Shown here piece after piece: positions 8,535-16,942 of a stretch of 64,000 nt of DNA (position 1 is the stretch's first letter; the number at the start of each line of letters is the position of its first letter). Location of the stretch: assembly GCA_044368415.1 (NCBI GenBank), contig JBIPLJ010000003.1, positions 62,001-126,000 on the forward strand, written 5' to 3'. The translations under genes were made by a program, and so were the position numbers. The notes below the pieces were generated by a model. The model was given only the letters and a program-made list of their open reading frames with translations. It made no database searches and was not told the DNA's origin. This stretch comes from UBA4615 sp044368415 (GTDB lineage: Bacteria; Pseudomonadota; Gammaproteobacteria; Burkholderiales; Burkholderiaceae_E).

Positions 8535-9965
8535 ATGTTGCTCCCGGTCATCCTCTCCGGCGGCTCGGGAACCCGGCTCTGGCCGGTCTCGCGCGAAGCC
8601 TTCCCCAAGCCGTTCATGAAGCTCGGCGGCGAGCACAGCCTGTTGCAGCGCACGCTGTCGCGCTGCCTGCCACTGGCGGACGGCCGGCGCGTGGCGATCG
8701 TCACGAACAAGGAGTACGTGTTCAAGACCCGCGAGGAGGTCGACACCCTGCCCGCTGCGCGCGGTATCGCCTGCACGCAGCTGCTCGAACCGATGGGCCG
8801 CAACACCGCGCCCGCGGTCGCGATGGCCGCGCTGTGGGCCGAGCATGTGTCCCCGGGTGCCACGCTGCTGGTGCTGCCCGCCGATCATCTGATCCCCGAC
8901 GAGGCCACCTTCCAGGCAGTCGCGCGCACCGCCGCCTCGATCGCCCAGGACGGCTCGCTGGTGCTGTTCGGCATCCAGCCGACCGCGCCCGAGACCGGCT
9001 TCGGCTACATCGAGGCGGGCGACGCGGTCGCCGGCACCGATGCGCGGCGCGTGCGCCGCTTCGTAGAGAAGCCCGATGCCGCGCGCGCCACCGAGTTCCT
9101 CCAGGCGGGCAACTTCGTCTGGAACAGCGGCATGTTCTGCTTCACCGCGCGCGCAATCCTCGCCGCGCTCGAGGCCCATGCGCCCGACGTGCTCGCGCAG
9201 GCCCGCGCCACCTGGGAGGCGAGCCGCGAGGGCGCGAGCGACGATCGCGTCACCCTCGAGCCGACGGCGTTCGCCGCCTGCCGCGACGTGTCGATCGACT
9301 ACGCCGTGATGGAGAAGGCGCACGATGTCGTGATGCTGCGCTCGACCTTCGGCTGGAGCGACATCGGCTCGTGGAAGGCGGTGGCCGAACAGTTCACACC
9401 CGATGCCGACGGCAACACCGTGGTCGGCGAGGCGATGTTCGTCGGTTCGAGCAACACCCACGTGCAGAGCGACGACCGCCTGATCGCGGCGGTCGGCGTC
9501 GACAATCTGCTGGTCGTCGACACGCCCGACGCGCTGCTGGTCGCGAGCAAGGACTCGAGCCAGCAGGTCAAGGAGATCGTCACGCGCCTGAAGCTGCGCG
9601 GACATGAGTCCACCCGCCTGCACCGCACCGTCGCGCGCCCCTGGGGCACGTACACCGTTCTGCAGGAGGGCGCGCGCTTCAAGATCAAGCGCATCGAGGT
9701 CAAGCCCGGCCACACCCTGTCGCTGCAGATGCACCACCACCGCAGCGAGCACTGGATCGTCGTGTCCGGGACCGCAAAGGTCACCTGCGACGACAAGACC
9801 TTCCTGGTCGCGGCCAACGAGTCCACCTACATCCCGATCGGCACCCGCCACCGCCTGGAGAATCCCGGTGTGATGGACCTGGTGATGATCGAGGTGCAGT
9901 GCGGCGACTACCTCGGCGAGGACGACATCGTCCGCTTCGAGGACAAGTACGGCCGCACCGGCTGA
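8535..9965 (+). CDS. manC: Mannose-1-phosphate guanylyltransferase / mannose-6-phosphate isomerase (bifunctional)
   Basis: A 476-residue type II enzyme. The N-terminal GT-A-like domain begins with the pyrophosphorylase signature LSGGSGTRLWPVSRE and has the sugar-phosphate motif RRFVEKPD. The C-terminal 120 residues are a cupin isomerase domain with HHHRSEHWIVVSG and the zinc histidines. It makes GDP-mannose, the precursor of GDP-fucose, GDP-rhamnose, alginate and other mannose-type polymers. The ATG at 8535 gives the expected MLLPVILSGG start. No downstream polysaccharide genes follow; phoB is next after a 168-bp gap. Confidence 0.94.
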   Translation: MLLPVILSGGSGTRLWPVSREAFPKPFMKLGGEHSLLQRTLSRCLPLADGRRVAIVTNKEYVFKTREEVDTLPAARGIACTQLLEPMGRNTAPAVAMAALWAEHVSPGATLLVLPADHLIPDEATFQAVARTAASIAQDGSLVLFGIQPTAPETGFGYIEAGDAVAGTDARRVRRFVEKPDAARATEFLQAGNFVWNSGMFCFTARAILAALEAHAPDVLAQARATWEASREGASDDRVTLEPTAFAACRDVSIDYAVMEKAHDVVMLRSTFGWSDIGSWKAVAEQFTPDADGNTVVGEAMFVGSSNTHVQSDDRLIAAVGVDNLLVVDTPDALLVASKDSSQQVKEIVTRLKLRGHESTRLHRTVARPWGTYTVLQEGARFKIKRIEVKPGHTLSLQMHHHRSEHWIVVSGTAKVTCDDKTFLVAANESTYIPIGTRHRLENPGVMDLVMIEVQCGDYLGEDDIVRFEDKYGRTG

Positions 9966-9988
9966 CGCCTACCGCCCGGGCGCCCCCC

Positions 9989-10036
9989 GTCAGCCCGGGC
10001 GCCCGTCAGTCCAGGCGCCCGTCAGCCTGGGCGCTC
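9989..10036 (+). repeat. 16-bp tandem repeat, 3 units, between manC and phoB
   Basis: Units GTCAGCCCGGGCGCCC, GTCAGTCCAGGCGCCC and GTCAGCCTGGGCGCTC follow one another with 2-3 differences. They lie just before the Pho box and code for nothing I can see. Confidence 0.8.
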
Positions 10037-10070
10037 CCCGCCGGGCCTCCTGCAATCCGGGCACGTACGG

Positions 10071-10103
10071 CTGTCATCCGATCGTCACCTCGGCGTCATA
10101 CTC
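10071..10103 (+). promoter_or_regulatory. Pho box upstream of phoB (three 11-bp half-sites)
   Basis: CTGTCATCCGA, TCGTCACCTCG and GCGTCATACTC repeat every 11 bp, each with the TGTCA/CGTCA core of PhoB half-sites (consensus CTGTCAT). The site ends 30 bp before the phoB start, so phoBR is probably autoactivated by PhoB~P under phosphate starvation. Confidence 0.8.
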
Positions 10104-10133
10104 TGCGGACACCTCTCCGCCGCAGACCCCCCC

Positions 10134-10820
10134 TTGACCGCGAAGATCCTCATCGTCGAAGACGAGCCCGCCATCCGCGAGCTCCTCGCGCTGAACCTGC
10201 GCCATGCCGGATTCGAGCCGGTGCTCGCCGCGGACGCCGCCGCGGCGCGCCGCGAGATCGACGCCGCGTTGCCCGACCTGGTCATTCTCGACTGGATGCT
10301 GCCGGACCAGCCCGGCGTGGAGATCTCGCGCCGGCTGCGCGCCGACGTTCGCACCCGTCACCTGCCGTTGATCATGCTGACCGCGCGCTCTGCCGAATCC
10401 GACAAGCTCGGCGGCTTCGAGGCCGGGGCCGATGACTATGTGACGAAGCCCTTCTCGCCGCGCGAGCTGGTGGCGCGCGTGCGGGCGCTGCTGCGCCGGC
10501 GCGCCCCCGAGGCCAGCGACGAGCCGATCGAGGTGGCTGGCCTGCGCCTCGAGCCGCACACGTTCCGCGTCATCGCCGAAGGGCAGGCCTTGCGGATGGG
10601 GCCGACCGAGTTCCGCCTGCTGCACTACCTGATGCGCAACCTCGATCGGGTGCTGTCCCGCAGCAAGCTGCTCGACGGCGTCTGGGGCGACCATGTCTTC
10701 ATCGAGGAGCGTACGGTGGACGTGCACATCCGGCGGCTGCGGCTCGCGCTGCAGCCGAGCGGACACGACCGGCTGGTCGAGACCGTCCGTGGCGGGGGCT
10801 ATCGCTTCCTGCCACAATGA
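10134..10820 (+). CDS. phoB: PhoB, phosphate-regulon response regulator
   Basis: A 228-residue OmpR/PhoB-family regulator. The receiver domain has the acidic pocket E9-D10-E11, phosphoacceptor Asp53 (VILDWMLP), the Thr of MLTARS and Lys of TKPF. The C-terminal winged helix has the PhoB-type PTEFRLLHYLM and TVDVHIRRLR. The start codon is TTG at 10134, required to keep the first strand (MTAKILIVEDE). It overlaps phoR by 4 bp. Its identity rests on the partner, the Pho box in front of it and close similarity in the DNA-binding helix; other OmpR regulators cannot be wholly excluded. Confidence 0.93.
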   Translation: MTAKILIVEDEPAIRELLALNLRHAGFEPVLAADAAAARREIDAALPDLVILDWMLPDQPGVEISRRLRADVRTRHLPLIMLTARSAESDKLGGFEAGADDYVTKPFSPRELVARVRALLRRRAPEASDEPIEVAGLRLEPHTFRVIAEGQALRMGPTEFRLLHYLMRNLDRVLSRSKLLDGVWGDHVFIEERTVDVHIRRLRLALQPSGHDRLVETVRGGGYRFLPQ

Positions 10821-12250
10821 ACGGCCCCGGACCGACCGCATCGCGTTTCGAGGTGATCCTCTTCCGCACCCTGCTCTACGTCGGCGCCACCACGCTCGCG
10901 GGGGCGGCGCTCGCGTGGCTGCACGCCCCGATGGCCGCGATGTGGGTGATGCTCGCCGGCCTCGCCGCGCTGGTCGTCTACCACGCCGCCTACCTCGCCC
11001 GGCTGCACCACTGGGCCGCCCTGCCGCGCCAGCGCGAGCTGCCGACCGGCTTCGGCCCCTGGGGCCATGCGTTCGACCGGATCAACCGCTACATGCGCCT
11101 GGACACCAACGAGCGTGCCGAGACGGCCGCCGAGCTCGAGCGCCTGCATGCTGCGGTCGACCTGCTGCCCGACGGCCTGGTGGTGCTCGACCGGTTCGAC
11201 CACGTCCAGTGGAGCAATCGATCCGCCCAGGACCTGCACGGTATTTTCGGCACACGCCGCCCGATCGACCATTTTGTGCGCCAGCCCGAGTTCCTCGCCT
11301 ACCTGCGCGAGGGCGACTTCTCCCGCTCGGTGACGATGGCGCTGCCGAGCACGCCCGGGCACCGCTTCGCGCTGAAGATCGTGCCGACCGACGACGCCTA
11401 CCGGCTGCTGGTCACCCGCGACATCACCGAGACCAGCCGCCTCGAGCAGATGCGGCGCGATTTCGTCGCCAACGTCTCGCACGAGATCCGTACGCCGCTC
11501 ACCGTGGTGGCCGGCTTCGTCGAGACCCTGCTCGAGATGGAACTGCCCGCCGAGGAGCGGCGCCGCTGCCTGGAGATGGTCCAGAAGCAAACCGCGACGA
11601 TGCAGCGGCTGGTCGAGGACCTGCTCACACTCGCTACGCTCGAGAGCACCAGCCTGCCGCCCGAGCACACCGGCGTGCCGCTCGAGCCGCTGTTGCAGGC
11701 CGTGGTCGCCGACGTGCAGGCGCTGTCGGCCGGCCGGCACCCGATCGCGCTGCAGATCGAGAGCGCCGCCGGGCTGCGCGGCGCGCCGGCCGAGCTCGAT
11801 AGCGCAGTCCGCAACCTGCTGACCAACGCGGTGCGCTACACCCCGGACGGCGGCACCATCACCGTCACTTGGCGGGTTGTCGAGGGCGAGGGCGTGCTGT
11901 CGGTGCGGGACACCGGCATCGGCATCGCGGCCGAGCACCTGCCGCGGCTCACCGAGCGCTTCTACCGCGTCGACCGCGGCCGCTCGCGAGACATCGGCGG
12001 TACTGGCCTCGGGCTGGCGATCGTCAAGCACGTCGCGCAGCGGCACCACGCGCGGCTGGAGATCGAGAGCCGGGTGGGCTACGGCAGCACGTTCGCGCTG
12101 CGCTTCCCGTCGGCGCGCCTCGCGAACGCTGCCTCGTTCGCGGCGGCCGCGGACCATCCGGGAGGCGAAACGCCGCACGGCTGGGACCGGTCACAGCCGC
12201 TGACGGCCTCAGAGGCGGGTCGCGGCGCAGAAGCCGTGAACACACCCTAG
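10817..12250 (+). CDS. phoR: PhoR, phosphate-regulon sensor histidine kinase
   Basis: A 477-residue membrane kinase. Two hydrophobic segments lie near residues 12-58, followed by a PAS-like domain (about 95-200), the H-box FVANVSHEIRTPLTVVAGF, the N-box NLLTNAVRYTPDGG and G-boxes RDTGIGI and GTGLGLAIV. PhoR of this type phosphorylates PhoB when PstSCAB-PhoU signals low phosphate. The last 35 or so residues after ALRFPSARL are Ala/Gly/Pro-rich and lie beyond the catalytic fold. The stop overlaps by 4 bp the stop of the truncated binding-protein gene on the other strand, so this tail may have been created by a deletion that removed the original ends of both genes. Confidence 0.93.
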   Translation: MNGPGPTASRFEVILFRTLLYVGATTLAGAALAWLHAPMAAMWVMLAGLAALVVYHAAYLARLHHWAALPRQRELPTGFGPWGHAFDRINRYMRLDTNERAETAAELERLHAAVDLLPDGLVVLDRFDHVQWSNRSAQDLHGIFGTRRPIDHFVRQPEFLAYLREGDFSRSVTMALPSTPGHRFALKIVPTDDAYRLLVTRDITETSRLEQMRRDFVANVSHEIRTPLTVVAGFVETLLEMELPAEERRRCLEMVQKQTATMQRLVEDLLTLATLESTSLPPEHTGVPLEPLLQAVVADVQALSAGRHPIALQIESAAGLRGAPAELDSAVRNLLTNAVRYTPDGGTITVTWRVVEGEGVLSVRDTGIGIAAEHLPRLTERFYRVDRGRSRDIGGTGLGLAIVKHVAQRHHARLEIESRVGYGSTFALRFPSARLANAASFAAAADHPGGETPHGWDRSQPLTASEAGRGAEAVNTP

Positions 12251-12942
12251 CGAGCAGCGGCTCTCGGCGGCTTGCGGATTTCGCGACGCCAGCCCGATGG
12301 TAGAACCCGCAGATTGCGAAAACTCAGCCAAGTGCCGCGATCGGTCAGCAGGTAGGCGTTCATGCCGGAGGCGGTGTTGAGCGCGGGACCCAAGCCCGAG
12401 CCGGTCTCCTTGTACCAGGGGCCACGGGCCCGCTCGAGCTCGACGCCGGCCTTCTTCCAGTAGCGCAGCTCCGCGGCATGGGTGCCACTGCGGTCACCGC
12501 GCGAGATGAAGGGCGCCTGTGCCCGCTCGATGCGACGCAGCGCCTCGAGCGTGCCCTTCAGGCCGCAGACCTGCGCTGGATCGCCCTTCGGCCCGACAAT
12601 CACGAAATCGTTGTACATGACGTCGAAGCGACGGGACGCGAAGCCCTCGGCGACGAAGCGCTGCTCGGCCGGCAGGTCGTGCACCAGCACCACGTCGGCG
12701 TCGCCGCGTCGCGCCGCATCGAGCGCCTGTCCGGTACCGAGCGCGACCATGCGCACCTCGATGCCGGTCTGCTTCGTGAATACGGGCAGCAGGTGCTTGA
12801 AGAGCCCGGACGGCTCGGTCGATGTGGTCGATGCCACCACGATGAAGGTCGACTGCGCCTGCACGGCGGGCGCGGCCGCCGCACACGCAGCCGCGTACGC
12901 GGCGAGCCGTACGCGCCGCCCGATTGATCGAATGAATGTCAT
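12247..12942 (-). CDS. Tungstate-type ABC transporter substrate-binding protein, C-terminally truncated
   Basis: A 231-residue protein with a signal peptide cleaved after about AVQA. It matches TupA/WtpA-like oxyanion-binding proteins: VVASTTSTEPSGLFKHLLP at the mature N-terminus, VALGTGQALD, VMYNDFVIVGPKGDP, SRGDRSGTH and LTDRGTWLSF. After that last motif, family members normally continue for roughly 60 more residues; here the frame gives an unrelated Arg-rich run and stops, overlapping the end of phoR. The start at 12942 gives the signal peptide; the frame extends upstream without homology. No TupB permease or TupC ATPase lies nearby. It is probably a non-functional remnant, though a shortened protein cannot be ruled out. 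Confidence 0.75.
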   Translation of the reverse strand: MTFIRSIGRRVRLAAYAAACAAAAPAVQAQSTFIVVASTTSTEPSGLFKHLLPVFTKQTGIEVRMVALGTGQALDAARRGDADVVLVHDLPAEQRFVAEGFASRRFDVMYNDFVIVGPKGDPAQVCGLKGTLEALRRIERAQAPFISRGDRSGTHAAELRYWKKAGVELERARGPWYKETGSGLGPALNTASGMNAYLLTDRGTWLSFRNLRVLPSGWRREIRKPPRAAAR

Positions 12943-13050
12943 CTCGTCCTGTCCGCTTGCGGAGCCTTCGGATCGTGCCCACCAGCCCGGTCTCCGAGGA
13001 GCCCCGTGCGACAATCGACGCCCCTGGCTCCCACCCCGCGAGCGCCCCCC

Positions 13051-13680
13051 GTGACCATCGAGCTGCATGCCTGGAACACGCCCAACGGCCGCAAGATCAG
13101 CGTCGCGCTCGAGGAGATGGGCGTGCCCTACACGGTGTTCCCGATCGACATCGGCCAGGGCGCGCAGTTCGATCCCGCCTTCCTGAAGATCAGCCCGAAC
13201 AACCGCATCCCCGCGCTCGTCGACCCCGAGGGCCCCGGCGGCGCACCGGTCAGCGTCTTCGAGTCAGGCGCGATCCTGCTGTACCTCGGCGAGAAGACCG
13301 GCCGCTTCCTGCCCGCCGACCTGCGGGCCAGGATCCCGGTCTACGAGTGGCTGATGTGGCAGATGGGTGGCTTCGGGCCGATGCCCGGCCAGGTCCACCA
13401 TTTCCTCGGCGTACAGGACGAGCAGGACCGCCGCTATGGCCTCGAGCGCTACTCGAAGGAGACACGCCGCCTGTACGGCGTCGCCGACCGCCGCCTAGCC
13501 GAGGTCGAGTGGTTCGCCGGTGCCGAGATCAGCATCGCCGACTTCGCGATCATCGGCTGGGCCTGGCGCCACGAGAAGCACAAGGTCGACCTCGCCGAGT
13601 TCCCCAACGTGCGCCGCTGGTACGACGCGATGATGGCGCGGCCTGCGACTAGCCGGGGCTTCTCGGTGGCGCTGACCTGA
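13051..13680 (+). CDS. Glutathione S-transferase, YfcG/nu-class-like
   Basis: A 209-residue GST. The N-terminal thioredoxin fold starts IELHAWNTPNGRKISVALEE, with the Asn-Thr-Pro-Asn-Gly active-site loop of YfcG-type disulfide-bond oxidoreductases, and SPNNRIPALVD with the cis-Pro. The helical C-terminal domain ends with FPNVRRWYDAMMARPA. GTG at 13051 is chosen since it places the first strand correctly. Its last 32 bp overlap the convergent AhpD-like gene. It probably acts in cytoplasmic thiol-disulfide chemistry with glutathione; the substrate is unknown. Confidence 0.85.
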   Translation: MTIELHAWNTPNGRKISVALEEMGVPYTVFPIDIGQGAQFDPAFLKISPNNRIPALVDPEGPGGAPVSVFESGAILLYLGEKTGRFLPADLRARIPVYEWLMWQMGGFGPMPGQVHHFLGVQDEQDRRYGLERYSKETRRLYGVADRRLAEVEWFAGAEISIADFAIIGWAWRHEKHKVDLAEFPNVRRWYDAMMARPATSRGFSVALT

Positions 13681-14065
13681 AGCGCTCGTCGACCGGCACC
13701 TGGTAGCCGATCGCGAGCCGGTTCGTCTGGTTCGCGAGCGCCACCACCGCCATCAGCTCGCCGAGCATCGGCTCGGTCATCCCCTTGGCGCGGGCCGCGG
13801 CGGTGTGCGAGTGCAGGCAGTACTCGCAGTTGTTGGTCACGCTCACCGCCACATAGACCAGCTCCTTGGTCAGCGGATCAAGCGCTCCGGGCGCCATCAC
13901 CGTCTTCACCTCCGACCAGACGCGGGCGAGCGTCGGCGGATGGTGGGCGAGCGCCTTCCACATGTTGTTGATCCAGTCCACCTTGCGGGTGGCCATGATG
14001 TCGTCATAGACGGCACGCACCTCGGGCGTTGCGTCCTCGTACTCGACCAGCTGCGTGATCGCCAT
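13649..14065 (-). CDS. Carboxymuconolactone decarboxylase / AhpD-family protein
   Basis: A 138-residue all-helical protein. The redox CxxC of the AhpD-like fold is present as NNCEYCLHSHTAAA, followed by the usual helix with Met and Ala (KGMTEPMLGE). Such proteins are alkylhydroperoxidase-like or of unknown substrate; the CxxC-x3-His pattern supports peroxidase-type activity rather than the true decarboxylase. The ATG at 14065 has a GAGGAG ribosome site. Its 3' end converges on and overlaps the GST gene, and both may serve thiol redox defence. Confidence 0.85.
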   Translation of the reverse strand: MAITQLVEYEDATPEVRAVYDDIMATRKVDWINNMWKALAHHPPTLARVWSEVKTVMAPGALDPLTKELVYVAVSVTNNCEYCLHSHTAAARAKGMTEPMLGELMAVVALANQTNRLAIGYQVPVDERFRSAPPRSPG

Positions 14066-14246
14066 CGTGTGCTCCTCGTCGTGTCCGTCGGCGCCGCGCG
14101 GCACCGTCAGCCGATGATGCGCGTTCGGCGCGGCGCATGCGAGTGCGGTGCTCGTTGGCCGCGGCCGAGTGGGCTGGGCTAGACTCGGCCGACGCCTCCG
14201 CACCGCAGGTCACCACGCGGCGCGGCGGCACCAGTGCCGCGGACGG

Positions 14247-14316
14247 GACTCCGACCCGCTGATCCCGCCCCGATGACTCCGCCCCCGTGACTCCGACCCG
14301 ATGACTCCGACCCACG
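14247..14316 (+). repeat. 14-bp tandem repeat (5 units) spanning the start codon of the D-aminoacylase gene
   Basis: Units of type GACTCCGACCCGAT follow in exact 14-bp register from 14247; units 4 and 5 differ only near the end, unit 2 is most diverged. The ATG used by the downstream gene is formed at the junction of units 4 and 5; a second ATG at the junction of units 2 and 3 opens a five-codon frame. Confidence 0.9.
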
Positions 14317-15860
14317 ACCTCGTGATCCGCAACGCCGACGTCGTTGACGGCAGCGGCGCGCCGCGCTTTCGCGCCGATGTCGCCGTACGCGGCGACCGCA
14401 TCGACGCGGTGCTGCGCCACGACGAGCCGGCGCTTGCCGTGGTGCGCGGGCGCCTCGAGATCGACGCGGGCGGGCGCGTGCTCGCCCCGGGCTTCATCGA
14501 CGTCCACACACACGACGACACCGCCCTCATTGCGCAGCCCGAGATGGCGATGAAGGCGAGCCAGGGCGTGACCACGGTCGTCTGCGGCAACTGCGGCGCG
14601 AGCGCGGCGCCGGTGCTGCGCCCCGAGGTCTCATCCGCGCTGCTCTCGCTGATCGTGCGCGACCCGGCGCACGCGGCGCCCGACTTCGCGTCGTTCGCGG
14701 CCCGCATCGAGGCCGCGCGGCCGGCGCTCAACGGCGCCTTCCTGATCGGGCACTCGACACTGCGTGCCTCGGTGATGGGCGACGACCTCGCACGCGCCGC
14801 GACCGACGAGGAGATCGAGCGGATGCGCCTGCTGCTCGATACCTGCCTCGAGCAGGGCGCGATCGGGCTGTCGAGCGGCCTGTTCTATCCGCCGGCGGCC
14901 GCGGCCACCACCGACGAGGTGGCCCGCATCGCCGAGCCGCTCGGGCGACACGGGGGCGTCTACACCGCGCACATGCGCGACGAGGGTGATCACGTGCTCG
15001 CGTCGATGGACGAGACCTTCGAGATCGGCCGCCGCGCGGGCGCATCCGTCGTGGTGTCCCACCACAAGTGCGCCGGCCGCGCGAACTTCGGCCGCATGCG
15101 CGAGACGCTGCCCCGGATGGACGCGGCGCGCGCCGCGCAGCCGGTCGCCTTCGACGTCTATCCGTACACCGCGAGCTCGACGATCCTGCATCCGGACATG
15201 ATCGAGCGTGCCGAGCGCGTGCTGGTCACCTGGTCCGACACAGTGGACGGTGTCGCCGGCCGCGACCTCGCCGACATCGCCGCCGACTGGGGCGTGGACG
15301 CCCGCGAGGCCGCACGCCGCCTGCAGCCGGCCGGCGCGATCTACTTCACGATGGCCGAGGCTGACGTGCGCGCCGCGCTCGCCCATCCGGGCGCGATGAT
15401 CGGCTCCGACGGCCTGCCCTTCGACGCGCATCCGCACCCGCGGCTGTGGGGCACCTTCCCACGGGTGCTCGGGCACTACTGCCGCGAGCTGCGGCTGTTC
15501 CCCCTCGAGGACGCGGTACATCGGATGACCGGGCTGTCGGCGACCACTTTCGGGCTGGCCGGGCGCGGCTTCGTGCGCGAGGGTCTGTTCGCGGACCTGT
15601 GCGTGTTCGATGCCGAGACGGTCATCGACCGCGCCGACTTCGCAAGCCCCTGCCTGCCCTCGACCGGCATCGACACGGTGATCGTCAACGGCGTGCCGGT
15701 CTGGTTCAATGGCGCGCCCACCGGCGAGCGCCCGGGCCGCGTGCTGCGCCGGCAAGCGCCGCGCGCAGGCGCAGGAACGGGCGACGAAGGGGGCGACGAA
15801 GCAAGCGCAGGATCTGACGCCATGCCGGCCGCAGGACCGGTCGGGGGGCCGGCCCACTGA
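14301..15860 (+). CDS. N-acyl-D-amino-acid deacylase (D-aminoacylase, amidohydrolase superfamily)
   Basis: A 519-residue amidohydrolase. The N-terminal beta-sandwich is followed by the metal motif PGFIDVHTHDD, the Cys ligand in VVCGNCGAS, the family GLSSGLFYPP, TAHMRDEGD and SHHKCAGRAN, and the late Asp in IGSDGLPFDAHPHPR. The C-terminal sandwich (LFADLCVFDAETV) closes the fold. D-aminoacylases remove acyl groups from N-acyl-D-amino acids. The extra C-terminal 45 residues are low complexity. No Shine-Dalgarno site is visible before the ATG, which lies inside a tandem repeat; all other in-register ATG/GTG in the repeat run into stops. Confidence 0.88.
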   Translation: MTPTHDLVIRNADVVDGSGAPRFRADVAVRGDRIDAVLRHDEPALAVVRGRLEIDAGGRVLAPGFIDVHTHDDTALIAQPEMAMKASQGVTTVVCGNCGASAAPVLRPEVSSALLSLIVRDPAHAAPDFASFAARIEAARPALNGAFLIGHSTLRASVMGDDLARAATDEEIERMRLLLDTCLEQGAIGLSSGLFYPPAAAATTDEVARIAEPLGRHGGVYTAHMRDEGDHVLASMDETFEIGRRAGASVVVSHHKCAGRANFGRMRETLPRMDAARAAQPVAFDVYPYTASSTILHPDMIERAERVLVTWSDTVDGVAGRDLADIAADWGVDAREAARRLQPAGAIYFTMAEADVRAALAHPGAMIGSDGLPFDAHPHPRLWGTFPRVLGHYCRELRLFPLEDAVHRMTGLSATTFGLAGRGFVREGLFADLCVFDAETVIDRADFASPCLPSTGIDTVIVNGVPVWFNGAPTGERPGRVLRRQAPRAGAGTGDEGGDEASAGSDAMPAAGPVGGPAH

Positions 15861-15883
15861 GCGCGCGGACCGGGACCCCGACC

Positions 15884-16819
15884 ATGGCCGGCGCCAGCCT
15901 GCTCGCACTGTTGGACGACATCACGTCGATCCTGGACGACGTGGCGACGATGACCAAGGTCGCCACGAAGAAGACCGCCGGCGTGCTCGGCGACGACCTC
16001 GCGCTGAACGCGCAGCAGGTCAGCGGCGTCAGGGCCGATCGCGAGCTGCCGGTGGTGTGGGCGGTGGCGAAAGGCTCGCTTCGCAACAAGCTGGTACTCG
16101 TGCCCGCGGCGGTCGCGATCAGCGCACTGGCTCCCTGGGCAGTGGCGCCGCTGCTGATGGCCGGTGGGCTGTACTTGGTCTACGAGGGCGTCGAGAAGCT
16201 CGCGCACCACCGGACTTCGAAGAGCGCGTGCGACACGCCCCCCCACGAGGTGCCTGCACCTGCGACGGGCGAACCACAGACCGACCCGGCCGCGCTCGAG
16301 CGCGCCAAGATCGCGGGCGCCGTCCGAACCGATTTTGTGCTGTCGGCCGAGATCATTGTGATCGCGCTGGGCACGGTCGCCGATGCACCGCTCGGCACCC
16401 GCGTGGCGGTGCTCGCCGCCATCGGCCTGCTGATGACGGTATTCGTCTACGGTCTGGTCGCGGGGATCGTCAAGCTCGACGACGGCGGCCTGGCGCTCAC
16501 CCGGCGGACCGGCGCCCGCGCGTTCGATGACGCGCTGCGTGCGCTCGGCCGCGGCATCCTGCGTGCCGCGCCCTGGATGATGCGCGGACTGTCGATCGCA
16601 GGCACCGCGGCGATGTTCCTCGTCGGAGGCGGCATCCTCGTGCACGGCCTGCCGTGGCTGCACCATGCGGTCGAGGCGGCCGCCGGCGCGGTCGAGGCCG
16701 CTGCCCCATGGGCCGGGACGGTGGTGCGCGCGCTGCTGCAGGCCGCGGTCGGCCTCGTCGCCGGTGGGCTGGCGCTGGCAGTCGCCGTGCTGGCGAGGCG
16801 GGGGCTGCGCGGGCGCTGA
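15884..16819 (+). CDS. DUF808 (YedI-family) inner membrane protein
   Basis: A 311-residue protein starting MAGASLLALLDDITSILDD, with VATKKTAGVLGDDLALNAQQ and several strongly hydrophobic segments (about residues 75-100, 150-190, 235-260, 280-305). That N-terminal pattern is characteristic of the DUF808/YedI family, whose function is not established. It starts 23 bp after the aminoacylase gene in the same direction and may be cotranscribed, though no functional link is evident. Confidence 0.85.
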   Translation: MAGASLLALLDDITSILDDVATMTKVATKKTAGVLGDDLALNAQQVSGVRADRELPVVWAVAKGSLRNKLVLVPAAVAISALAPWAVAPLLMAGGLYLVYEGVEKLAHHRTSKSACDTPPHEVPAPATGEPQTDPAALERAKIAGAVRTDFVLSAEIIVIALGTVADAPLGTRVAVLAAIGLLMTVFVYGLVAGIVKLDDGGLALTRRTGARAFDDALRALGRGILRAAPWMMRGLSIAGTAAMFLVGGGILVHGLPWLHHAVEAAAGAVEAAAPWAGTVVRALLQAAVGLVAGGLALAVAVLARRGLRGR

Positions 16820-16942
16820 GGGCCGGCGGACGCTGAGGGCCGGCGGGGCCGCGGTCGGCACCTCGGCCGGCACCGGCCCGGCGCGACCGCGCCGAATTCA
16901 CCCTGACTTGCAGCACCTCGACACGCGGCTTACCGTATCGCT

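Noticed and set aside
14247..14316. Short repeats as a possible CRISPR array
   Set aside because: Units are 14 bp, directly adjacent without spacers, and no cas genes are present.
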